Part shown: piece by piece, positions 22,577-33,096 of the stretch
Layout: each line of letters opens with the position of its first letter
Numbering within the stretch: the stretch's first letter is position 1
From: Caenorhabditis remanei
Taxonomy: Eukaryota > Nematoda > Chromadorea > Rhabditida > Rhabditidae
Length of the DNA stretch: 64,000 nt
Assembly: GCF_010183535.1 (NCBI RefSeq)
Contig: NC_071332.1
Span: 8,060,001-8,124,000 of the forward strand
Direction: 5' to 3'
Made by a program: the position numbers and the translations under genes
Notes under the pieces: model-generated
Seen by the model: only the letters and a program-made list of their open reading frames with translations
Told to the model about the DNA's origin: nothing
Databases searched by the model: none

Positions 22577-25500
22577 CACAAAAAATGTGTTTATCACTCG
22601 CTCTCGAATTTCATGAATTTTCATAATATAATGATACACTAGTTGTCCTTTCTCTAACTCTCTCTCTCTCAACAAACCTTCTGACTTAATGATCGGTGTG
22701 TGATCTTCAGTGAATATCTGTCCACTTGCTTTCCATTTTACAAGAAGACGATTCGTACCAAAACCACTGAGTTTAACAATCCAATGGGAATCAAGAAGAC
22801 AGTTTTGAAGTGTCAGGTTGCCGTGATACTCAAGAGAACTGTTATGCAAAAAGTCCATTCCTTTCAGAATATCTCTCAGAAATGCTCCTTCGAAGTTGGT
22901 CGCTGCTTCTCTCCTTCGTTCCTTTGTGAAAATATGGTCGTGTAAACTTCCACTGAAAAATATTTTCTGAATATTATGAGGTCTTGACGTTCGATTCGTT
23001 ACCGAAAACATTGCTGCCAAATAATGTAAATATGAGAGAGCTTGTCATTAGCAAAACCAACGAATGTATTCAAATTATCGTGTTGTAATTGTGATTTCAT
23101 CTGGAATTATATTCAATGACTAAAAGTTCATCAAGCGAAGTCACCTGATATAGTATATTGATATCGTTCTTCTCGTATCGAATCTTGTCTCGAACAACGA
23201 ATTTATCAACGAGAACATAACTTTGATCTACTGTTGCTATCAGTTTAGTTCTCGCTAGTTGTTGAAAATGTTCACGTTCAGCGATTTTTTGTTGGAGACT
23301 CTGGATACTCATTTGCATACTCTGAAAGTTTTCAATTGGTTGGAAGAGCACGGAAACCAATCTAGAAAAACAATAAGACTTACCCCCTCCGTACTCTTCA
23401 AATCTATGAATCTGATTTCTGTAAACGGTATAAGCCATGGATTACTGACGGATCTTCCTCTGGTGCTGATGAGGCTAAATGGATTAAAACTGACTAAAAA
23501 TAAGAGTTTTTTAAAACTTACAATCGTTTGATGGAAATGTAGAAAAGTAAAAATAGACATATGGCTGCAACGATGACGAGTATAGCATAGATGACACTAG
23601 AAATGAATTGTTCATCTATGGTATTCATTAGCTTGACATGAATAAAAGGTGATGATCAGTGGAGAGAGAACGAAGAAACTTCGCTGCGTTTTCCTACTTT
23701 CTAACACCTCTTCGAAGCTCTTTTCCGGTTACACCATATGAGCGTAGCGACGAAGAAGCAGAAGAAGAAGAGGACTAATGATGCGGTTTCTTCCTCTCCC
23801 CCGTCTTTTCGTCTGTCTTTTTCTCTCTTGTTCTTTTCACCTAAGCAGAGGGAGAGAGAAAGCTCTTTTTATACTAAACTCACCCCGTCTGATCACATAT
23901 CTCCCCATGGAAACCGCACAGAGGGACATCTTTCGGTGATTCGAAATGTGATGTTGAATTGATTACAAAACGAAGACAAGCTAGACGAGGACAATTCTTA
24001 TGAGCGCCCACTGTACCGAGGCTTGTGACGAAGTTACTGTCGGTTTGGGTCTTGTTGATGAACTTCACGTCGTAACCTGTAATTATCATATGACTATGGT
24101 GTTCTTGTTTCGCTTTTACGCAAGCATTTTGTCTGGGATTCCGTAGTTATGATGACTTCTCGTACACTACAGTTCGGAGACTAAAATAATGTACTATTAC
24201 TCCAGCTACAGTAACCCAAAACTTTAAAAAAAATTTTGAGTACGAAATATTATTAAAACCTCCTGCGCACAGTAAAACTATGCGAATTAAGAAAATTTAG
24301 GTAAAAGTAGTTACAGTAACCCAAAAATACCTCCCAGCAGGAAGGTATGAGAGAGGGTAGAAAGAGGGGAGGTTCTGTTGACAACTATAGGTTTCTCCGA
24401 GAAATATTTTCGATGCAACTTTAAAAGCAATGCTTATTAAATCACGGAGGAAGTTGAAACATCTAATTAGACCACCTTTTCGTCGTTTTCCTCTTTTCTC
24501 CTGTTGCATTTCCCCCTTTACCTGCCACTCTTTGTCCATTCGTATTCACATAAATCTCTCCGAATGGTCCATGAATATCCATTGATGAAATCGACTTCTC
24601 CGGTGTCACATAATTGAAAAGAGTGGTGTTCGTAATGGCATTTGAGAGATAATAACCGAGTAGATGGTAAGCTTCATACATTTGGAGTGATATGATCGTC
24701 TCATCAAGTGAAGAAAATGAATATTTCGAGAGGAATGAGGAGATTCTGTTCTTATCGTAACAGTTATTGTGGATCTGAAGACAACTTTTCAGATGAGACT
24801 AGTTACTCAAACTTACAATAAAAGTCTTATCAAAAACCTCAATAGTTGAAACATCATTCTTCCATGGGTAAACCAATTCCAGTGAATTTTTGGATAGAAC
24901 AATGACTGGAGTATACTCTTCTGTTGTATAATTCTTCACACTCATCGCCGACAAAAACTCTACATAATCTGTTAAATCGTTCCCAAGGAATAGTAGAAGA
25001 ACTGTAATTCGGAGAATGCTATTTGTAATTCACCAATAGATTTACCTCTTGCCGATGACTCAAAAACACTGATTTCCTGTGAAATATTCTGACTACTTTC
25101 TCCTTTTTTCAACTTCAAAGTTTCCTTTATCGCAATATTATTGTCTGCCAGAATGTCTTGAACCGTTGAGAAATATTTCTCGCTTGCCATTTCATCGTCT
25201 TCATAGCACTCTTCACACATAACTACTCCAACTTGAGCCCACTCTAAACCTTTCAAAGCAGCAACTAAATTTTCAGCCAAATTCTGTGGAGACCGTGTTA
25301 TCATCTATAAGAAACTTGAAATGAAACTTTGAAAACAACTTGAATAAATTACATCGATCATAGTTGGGTGATCATAAGGATAACCCTTGAGAATATTTAT
25401 TTGAAGACTTTGAATTTCAGCAGATAGATTGGCAAATCGGAGAAAATCTTCAAAAGTTCATTATGACTCATCTGAATACATACAGTGAAAACTCACTTGC

Positions 25501-26087
25501 TGAACAAGTCGGTCCCATAGTGATTCTATAATTCTTGGCATGATAGTTTTGGAAAAAAGAAAATATATCCTTTGTATCTGATTCTAAATCTCCACATGGT
25601 CCACTTTTGGAAACCACATTTCTGAAAAAAAAAGTTGATGTCTCTTCAACTTCCTTAGTTTTTGTTGAACTTACTCTAAAGTAACATTGGGAGAAAACTG
25701 AAGGACTTCTGCTCTTGCTTGCTCAAAAATTGCATCAGCATTACTGATCGATGGATCAATGAACAAGGTGACTGGGATGTTTTCAGCCAACGTCTTCGAC
25801 GACGTCTCCAGAAGAATGAGTATGATAAAGAAGTAGATGAATGATGAGATGCCGTCATAGAGAGGGCCAGCAATCAGGGCCGGCAAAACACGCGACACTT
25901 TGAAACGACAGGATGGAAAACCGGTAAAATGAAATGAATCGGGAAATATGTACACTGAAAATAAAACATTTGGGTTAGGTAGAGTTTGGAATCGAAGATA
26001 ATTCGAGAAAGAAACAGAAAAAAAGTAACAAATATGCAGAGTCAGAAGAAGAGAAAGAAGTTGAAAACACCATTCATTCGTCTGCAT
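20311..26087 (-). CDS. daf-11: Receptor-type guanylate cyclase DAF-11
   Basis: A membrane cyclase making cGMP in chemosensory neurons, acting in dauer pheromone and olfactory signalling. Many exons encode an extracellular ligand-binding region (about 25.9-23.7 kb), one membrane segment (VIYAILVIVAAICLFLLFYI, about 23.6 kb), a kinase-homology domain (23.4-21.8 kb), a dimerisation segment and the cyclase domain (21.5-20.8 kb), then a long charged tail ending at 20311. The kinase domain is dead: HRD reads HGN and DFG reads SGFG. The cyclase keeps both metal-binding Asp (YSDIVGFT and TIGDAYC), but the helix that normally carries the catalytic Asn and Arg reads VMLASKMES. The 5' end is uncertain; the frame is open to an ATG at 26087, with a possible splice acceptor near 25957. 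C. elegans daf-11 has the same neighbours (rhr-2, npp-22, spe-42). Confidence 0.9.
22436..22449. promoter_or_regulatory. X-box-like palindrome in a daf-11 intron
   Basis: GTTACCATGGTAAA matches the DAF-19/RFX X-box pattern (RYYNYY-AT-RRNRAC) at 13 of 14 positions, failing only at the last base. It lies in a larger-than-usual daf-11 intron of about 0.6 kb. daf-11 acts in ciliated neurons, where RFX sites are common, but usual sites lie just upstream of the gene. Confidence 0.35.
22540..22574 (+). repeat. CA dinucleotide microsatellite
   Basis: About 16 CA units in the same daf-11 intron, expected to vary in length between strains. Confidence 0.9.
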
Positions 26088-27811
26088 TAATCTTCTGCTG
26101 CCTACCGTAATCCTCGGATTTCACTGAATTTTATTTCGTAAAAATGAAAAAGTGGATGGGCGGAACTTCTCATAACTGTCGTTTTTTCAATTCTATGCTA
26201 CTAAGTGAGCTTCTGAAAACAGATAACCAATAACAAGTCTCGATAAACTTCCGCACCTCGAAGAAAAAATATAAAAGTCACACAACCGACGAAGCCACAT
26301 GGTTGCTAATAAACAAGTCAAAAAGATGTTAGTGTTATGGTTTGGTGCACAAAAAACCGATGGATGTGTCTTCTTTCTTTGCTTTCGAGTTGACAGATCA
26401 TACAGTATTTGCAGAATGAATATGCGGAATGAAATTGGAAAAATGATTACGGTAATCCTACAGAATAATGTAGTTGCCTTCTTTCCGAGAGTCAATTCAA
26501 ATTGGTACCGTAATAATACAGTACTCCGTAATCCGAGCGATGCCGAAATTTTTTGATGCTCCCAAAATAGAGAATTACCGAGATAAATGTGAAAATAATG
26601 AAAGGAACGATACGAATAGTGTACCGGAAATCGAATGAATTGGAGCACATGATTGCGAGAACTTCCTCTAGAATGAATAAGATTCAGAAAACAAGAAAGA
26701 GTTGTCTGATGATAAAAAAGCAAACAGACAAGATGAAATAAATGGAATTCCACATAAGTGCATGATCAAGTTGTGAAAAAATAAATGTGAGGGGGAGGAT
26801 TTGGGAATAATGACTGGTTTCAGAGAAGGTTTGTTTGAACTTTGTTGTGAGGGTGGCAGTTTATTTCTAGGTATGAAATGGTCCCAAATGGAGGAAAGAA
26901 AGTTACACAAAAATATAAATTAGATGTTTTTCTCGAGGGAGTTGGGAGATGGAACAAGAAGCATTCGGGTTGGGTTTTCTTTTTTATTACTGAATTGATT
27001 CAGATTTTTCTCGTGTCTTTTTCTCCTCTTTTTATATTTATTTTTAACGTTTTGTTGAAATCAGGTTAGAAAAGATGAAGTAAGATTGAGAAAAAGTTTG
27101 TAAAAATCTTCACTAATCAACCTATATTCAGAATGCTGTCTTCTGGTTCGTTTTTTCATCGATTTCTTGAATTTTCTTGTACAAGACTTTGATCTGAATC
27201 TAGTGTAGTTTACTCAAATTCTCTCACAACGTCAATCGATGATAAATGAATTCTCGATGACAACATTTCAAACTTTTCAAGAAAAACCTGAGAAACCGAA
27301 GATCATGACGGTGGTGTCCAACATGCCGTAAGTTTCGAAAGGACAGAATTTCGCAAAAAGACGAAAAAGAAAAGTTGGTGAACCGTGTGCTTGAGACAAG
27401 TCATACCCAAAGGAGCAACTCCACCCACTTCTCTTTCGTCTGATATGAGCGAGTGAATCTCTTTTCAATTACTTCTATTTATCACTTTCGAGTAGATCTA
27501 TACATGTGCATATCCTCTGGATCTTCATGTATTAGTAATGGAAATGAATAACAATATGAATCCATTATCCGTCTATTGTGTGCTGATACCCCTCTTTCCA
27601 CTGGCAGGTATACGGTAATCCTTACTTTTCGAAAATCCGAAAAGGATTAGATGTGGATTTCTTTTCTCTCTAATTTTTCTTCCAATGCGTGTCCACAATT
27701 CTTCAATTTTCTAATATTTTATTTCTTTTTCTCTTTTTCTCTTTTCTCTCCTTCTATATTTTTCTTACGAAAGAATTACGAATTATCAATTCAGTTCTGA
27801 TTATCAATGCC
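26088..27811. other. daf-11 upstream region and rhr-2 3' flank
   Basis: 1.7 kb with no supported exon. A 186-residue minus-strand open frame at 26193-26753 has no domain and does not join daf-11. The region should contain the daf-11 promoter. I looked for an X-box next to the 5' end and saw none. Confidence 0.5.
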
Positions 27812-29711
27812 TCAATAAATCTCGTGCATTTGCTCTCGATCTCGAAGACGTTGTTGCTCTTGAGCATGTTTATACTGCAAAAGGAAGTATGATATTTGAA
27901 AGGAAAAAAGGAAACGAGACTCACTTTACTCAAGAAATTCACATCAGATTGAGCATAATAATTCATCTCTCCGTGAGGGAAATCAGGGTCATCCACTTGA
28001 TTCCATATTTTGATTTTTAAGATGCAACCTGGAAAACGCAATTGTCGAATAAGCAGCTATTGAAGTAAATACCTGTTAATAGTCCACCGATTATTGCAGT
28101 TATTAAAATAACAAGTAATCCAATTGCTTGGTATTGAGCTTGGGATACATTTTCTCGATCTCCATTCAACTCTCCGCCTATCCAGTATGGATAGATATGG
28201 TAGAGTCTGAAAAACATAGCCGTTTATTTGAAAGAGGAATACAAAAAATGATTATTTAGTTACATTGAGTCACAGAAACTTACTAAAACCGTATTTCCTT
28301 CAAAAAACTTACGTCTTTCCATAACTCTCTGGCTCATAAAAATACGCGAATCCAATGCTCAGCATACCAGCTAGAATACCAGGCATCCCATGCAAATTGT
28401 GAACACCGCATGTGTCAAAAAGGTGCAAACTTTTCTCAAGTCTTGGCTGAAATTCAAAAATAACAGATATTTGACACTTGAAAGGAAACACACACTGATC
28501 CAAGCGTGTCCAATAACTGATAGAATTGCAGCGACAACACCAACGATAACAGCGTGATATGGATAGAGAACAGCGTTCGCAGCGGATCCTAAATGTTTTA
28601 AATGAATAAGTTGAAACATGAGAACTCTTACCAATAGCAACTCCTCCAGCCAAAGTTGAACTTTGAATATGAATCATATTAAATCTTCCAAGTGTATCAA
28701 CACAAGAAGAAACCATAAATGTAGTGACTGTACTTGATGCCATGGCTAAATATGTGTTCATTATTGCACGATGACGAGCGTCTTCCGGTTCTTGAATAGC
28801 TGCATTGAATGATGGGAAGAAGACCCAGAGAAGAAGAGTTCCTGGAGAGATGGAATACTTTGAGAATATTGCGATTTCAAACTAACTGACCGATCATTGA
28901 GAACAAATCAGAGTGATGAATTCCACCGTGTTCATCCATTTCCATCACATTCTTTTTATGCCCAACCATTGCAGCAGCTAGACCAAAATATGCTCCGAAG
29001 GTGTGAACTGAAAGGGATCGTCCACTATCATTCACCTGGAATTCACGATAAATTTTTGGAAATTTAGAACTTAATACACTTACATGAAGATAATTGAACA
29101 CAAAATGTTCCACAACAACATTGAGAAGAGTCTCAAAAAAGGCAAGAAGAAGAAACTGAACAGGAGTCAATCTTCCCAAAAGGACACCCATTGTGATGAG
29201 AACTGCTGCACAAGAAGACTCTGCTGATATCATTCTGAATACTTTCAATTAATAATAGTTTTCAAATGATCAGTTCTCACTCTGGAATTCCAATACTAAA
29301 CAGTCCAGTTTCACTGAATGCAACTGTCAGAAATCCACGTAGAAGCATTGCGAATTGAATAACAAATGCAGAGAGTAGGAGGTTAACAGAGACAGCAGAG
29401 AAACCGTATCTCTTGAATAAAAGTTAACTTTTTATAACTCAAAAATCAAAACTCACTTTCAAAAATGCCATAAGGAAGCCGAATCCAACAAAAATCATAA
29501 GATGTACATCCTGGAACACTGAAATAAACTATTCATGTGACTTTTTAAAGCTCTTTCAAAACTTACACGGATAATCAGTTCCTGAATAAACCCTCCGAGA
29601 ATCATCGAGTGGGTCAATGTATTTGACATATTTGGCAAATAGAACAATGAAAAGTGTTTGCATTATTCCAGCAATTATTGCGAATTGCCGTCGGTGAAGA
29701 ACCGAAAACAT
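27812..29711 (-). CDS. rhr-2: Rhesus-type ammonium/CO2 channel RHR-2
   Basis: A polytopic membrane protein of the Amt/Mep/Rh family, conducting ammonia and possibly CO2. The ATG at 29711 starts MFSVLHRRQFAIIAGIMQ, and the last exon encodes a charged cytoplasmic tail ending REQMHEIY before the TGA at 27812-27814. The two pore histidines expected in Rh proteins appear in VHTFGAYFGLAAA and GVHNLHGMPGILAGM. Many hydrophobic segments fit the usual 12-helix topology. An acceptor (CTTTCAG) lies 5 bp before the ATG, so the mRNA is probably trans-spliced or has a short 5' leader exon. I preferred rhr-2 over its paralogue rhr-1 because C. elegans rhr-2 neighbours daf-11. Confidence 0.92.
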
Positions 29712-29784
29712 TCCTTCTGAAAGACTGTAAAAGACAATGATATTGATAATTTTGATGAGTGAGAACTGTACGAATTCAGAAAAA

Positions 29785-29790
<6 letters not shown>

Positions 29791-29831
<41 letters not shown>
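29791..29831. repeat. TA dinucleotide microsatellite
   Basis: About 20 TA units immediately before a short inverted-repeat element, upstream of rhr-2. Confidence 0.9.
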
Positions 29832-29834
<3 letters not shown>

Positions 29835-29981
29835 CTCTAATTGACCGGCACCCCACCAGGGTGTCTGAATGATGATCGGTCTGCTTCAGAAATTTCAGGG
29901 GTTTTGAAAGTCAGTAACGTTTTCCTACAGACATATGAATTGTCAAAGTTGGAACATAGGGGTGCCGGTCTATTAGAGTAA
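29832..29981. mobile_element. 150-bp MITE-like inverted-repeat element
   Basis: Outer 23-bp arms (TTACTCTAATTGACCGGCAC plus CCC, and its inverse at 29959-29981) match at 22 of 23 positions and enclose about 100 bp of non-coding sequence. This is the shape of a non-autonomous DNA transposon. The TA tract on the left hides any target duplication, so the superfamily cannot be set. Confidence 0.6.
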
Positions 29982-30705
29982 GTACAGTATATGAAAAACA
30001 AAGATGCGCAGACAACAAAAGAACTAAATCAAAAATAGAAGATAACTGTATAATAGGTAGAATTTCAGAATTGAACCGATTTTGAACTTCCACTCCAGAG
30101 TTTAATGAATTCTTCTCCAAAACTTTCAAAATTCTACGATAGTTTTCAACTTCACTTCTAGAATCTACAGACCCCTACTCGTCAAAACGAAAAAAAAAAC
30201 AAGCGAAGATCTTCTAAAAATCATCATAAAACGGAAACAATTAGTTGAATGTTGAACCAAAAAGAAACCATTCTCTTCTTTTTTTTCTCATTCGCTCTCT
30301 TCTTCTTCTCTTTTTCGTTTTGCCACAATCAGGTAATCGATATAGTTGTACTGTTTCGTCCGTCTTGTGTCATCTCATCGCCTACTTCTCATCACTCTTC
30401 TTTATTGCCACTCATCTCCTCTTTTTACGCATATCAATCTTTGTGTATCAAAAATGGTGTGCTGATGTGACCCTAAAAAACTTTGTCGCCAGCAACAAAC
30501 TCGAACTTTGACAGATAAAAACATTCATAGAGCCCGCTTGGGAAAATGAGAAAACAGGGAAAAATTCACAAAAATGATAATTGTGCGGATGAGCATAAAA
30601 GAAAGGATGGTGGAACAGGGCCGAAAAAAAGGAAGATGAAAAAAGAAAGTGAGTTAACAGGGATGAGAAAATGATAACATGAACAGTTGAAGTTGTGATT
30701 TGAGA
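29982..30705. other. Spacer between npp-22 stop and rhr-2
   Basis: Non-coding AT-rich DNA downstream of npp-22 and upstream of rhr-2. Short open frames around 30245-30511 are pyrimidine-rich with no domain. I see nothing further. Confidence 0.5.
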
Positions 30706-32889
30706 TCATTCGAATTCTTCATTAAGGCAGACAAGTCGAATTGTACGAATGTGTTCGTCAGCCAGTTCAAGCGATCTGCAAAAAATTACGACTTTTAAGG
30801 TGATGTATGAAAGGACAGTTCTTACCTCAAATGACTTCCGAATGTAGTGACGACGCGTTGAAGACTAGACTTGAGCGATGCATCAACGATACGCAAAAAT
30901 GTCACATCTGATTTGTCAGCGACCGACTGAAATGAAACAAAATTATTTTTGCGTTACGAAGTTTATCAATCGCGAGAAAGGATTGATAAATATTTATTTT
31001 TGATTTTTTCTTTCCGACTTCACGAATTTGTGAGAAAACTGAAATAATATAACTTACAGCTTTCGCTCTTTCGTATGTGTCGATGGCAGAAATAAGCTTG
31101 CATAAAAGAGTGATAAGTTCCTTCAAATCTTTCTGAACCACTCCAAATCGATCTTCTCCCATTGAATCAACCACCAGCATGTAAACAGCTTCAGCAGCAT
31201 ATGCATTCATTTGAGCATCGAAACGAGAAATAACAAGTCTCTCTGTTTTTCCGAATCCAAGATTACGGATGATTCTGTCGAAAAATCCTGCTGTCTGAGT
31301 GTTGTGAGTACGAATTGGTGCAATGTTCTGCTGCTGTCGGCTTGGTCCGGCTCCATGGTATGCCATCTCACGCATTTTTCTAGGCATCATTACAGCTTCT
31401 CGTGGCACTTCCTCGCTCTCAGCATCATGATCATCCCACGAGTATCCAACAAGACGTGCAGCAGCTACTGTCATTCTCGAACAAAGTTCATCAAGTGTGC
31501 GGATGCATGGCAAAGAAACAGCCTTCCAATTACGTGGATGTTTTCCAGGTTGTGAGAGAGAAAACACATCGACCCGACGTTGTTCGTCTTCCCATGCTAC
31601 TGTACGGAGATCATGAAAAGCGAACATTCTCAGAAGTTGATCGTCAGTTTCAATAACATTTGGAAGGGATCTAATTTGATCCTGAGTTGGAGTGTGGACG
31701 GTGTATGGTGGAGGGAATGAGAATTTCATCGGCTGAAAATATTACTACTTGAGTAAAATAAGTGTGGTAAAAACGCAAACCTTCATGACTATTTGGTTAA
31801 CTATCTTCATGAAAAACTTCGAGTAAAATTGTTGAGTGAAACAAACTCCGAATAAAACCATCTGAAAGGGGATATCAACGAGAAGCCACCAAACAGAGAA
31901 TCCCCACAGAAGAGGACCAGCAATCAACACAAGAGCCATGGAAGCAGTGTAGGCGATGGCTGCATCGACTCCACATGTCTCGGAGACCGATCCGTACGGA
32001 AGAGATTTCACGAATTGGAGAAGAGTTTTGACAGAGTTCTGTAAACTTTCCAACATCAGAAATGTACAATAGAATGAAACGCACCACTTGAACATTAGAA
32101 AAATTCAAATGAAAATCAGATCTGAAAATAACAAGAGTAGATGACACGGCGACGGCGAATGAAATGGCAATCCACGCAAAATCTTCAAACAACGACGACT
32201 CAGCTACGGAGAAAGCCATGTATACGAAAACCAAACGATGAATAAATTCGTGAGCGACTCCAGCCCATGCGAATGTATCCGTGAGAGGAATTCGTTGTAG
32301 TTGAGTAACTGAAACAAAAAAAACTATTAAATTTAATAGGCGGAAAAATGTTTACCTTTGCAGAACTGAAGAATGAGAGCATAAGCTAATGCGACTGAGG
32401 ATACCCAAATGAAAACGATCGAAGGCCACGAGCTAGGATAGATCCACCATGTTAGGGAATCTGTAACAAAAAATATAATTATAATAAAATAAAAGATTCA
32501 GTACCGTGCACCGAACTGAACGGTGACCATATCGACAGCTTCAAGATAGAAACTGTGGCGATAAATGTTAGGGCTACGAAATATCCACACACGACGCTAG
32601 CAAATCGCTTTCGCTTATCGATTTCAGAGTGAAACCAAGTCACAATCTGATCGAATATTGTGATCGGTCGGTTAAGATGGGGATAAGATGTGCTGAATGC
32701 CCGGCCCGGTGATTTCCGCAAGCTTGGCGAGGAAGATGAAATGTTCGCAGCAGGATACTCAACTTTTCTGAAAGCCATTAATCGATTTTTCTCATTTTGA
32801 GAATTAAGTTACCTTCTACTAGGGGAAAATTTGTTATACAGTTGATTGTCTGCCAGTGATGTAAATGAAGATGCAGTATCCCCCATCAT
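30706..32889 (-). CDS. npp-22: Transmembrane nucleoporin NDC1 homologue NPP-22
   Basis: An integral pore-membrane protein needed for nuclear pore insertion. The ATG at 32889 begins MMGDTASSFTSLADNQLYNK, and a 5' splice site follows SPSRR. The N-terminal half has several membrane helices (for example IFDQIVTWFHSEIDKRKRF followed by a hydrophobic run). The C-terminal half is soluble and ends VCLNEEFE before the stop at 30706. The length and the layout, membrane half then cytosolic half, fit NDC1. A clean acceptor (CCTTACAG) lies 2 bp upstream of the ATG. The end of spe-42 is only 207 bp upstream, so the promoter must be short or the genes share a transcript; two E2F-like sites lie in that gap. 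Confidence 0.9.
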
Positions 32890-32891
32890 TG

Positions 32892-32900
32892 CTGTAAGGT
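32892..32900 (-). promoter_or_regulatory. Probable trans-splice acceptor of npp-22
   Basis: ACCTTACAG on the minus strand sits 2 bp before the npp-22 ATG, with no upstream exon in view. This is the usual position of a spliced-leader acceptor in Caenorhabditis. Confidence 0.6.
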
Positions 32901-33014
32901 GTTCAGGATAGATTAAAAATTGAGCAGATTGTAGATTTTATCAAAACAAACAAATAATACAGATGAATAATACAGTTAAAATCACAGAAATTTGACGAAA
33001 CTATTTCGAAAACT

Positions 33015-33088
33015 GCGCCAAAAAGCTGAATTCAAACACGATTTTTCATAATTATCATTGGAGCGCACTTTCATAATTGGCGGGAAAA
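33015..33088. promoter_or_regulatory. Paired E2F-like sites between spe-42 and npp-22
   Basis: GCGCCAAAA (33015-33023) and GGCGGGAAAA (33079-33088) read TTTTGGCGC and TTTTCCCGCC on the npp-22 strand, 56 bp apart. Both fit the E2F core TTTSSCGC. They lie about 125-200 bp upstream of npp-22 and just past the spe-42 stop. Confidence 0.5.
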
Positions 33089-33096
33089 CCAAAAAC

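Noticed and set aside
26193..26753. 186-residue minus-strand open frame upstream of daf-11
   Set aside because: No domain, low-complexity Phe/Leu/Ser composition and no acceptor or donor joining it to daf-11.
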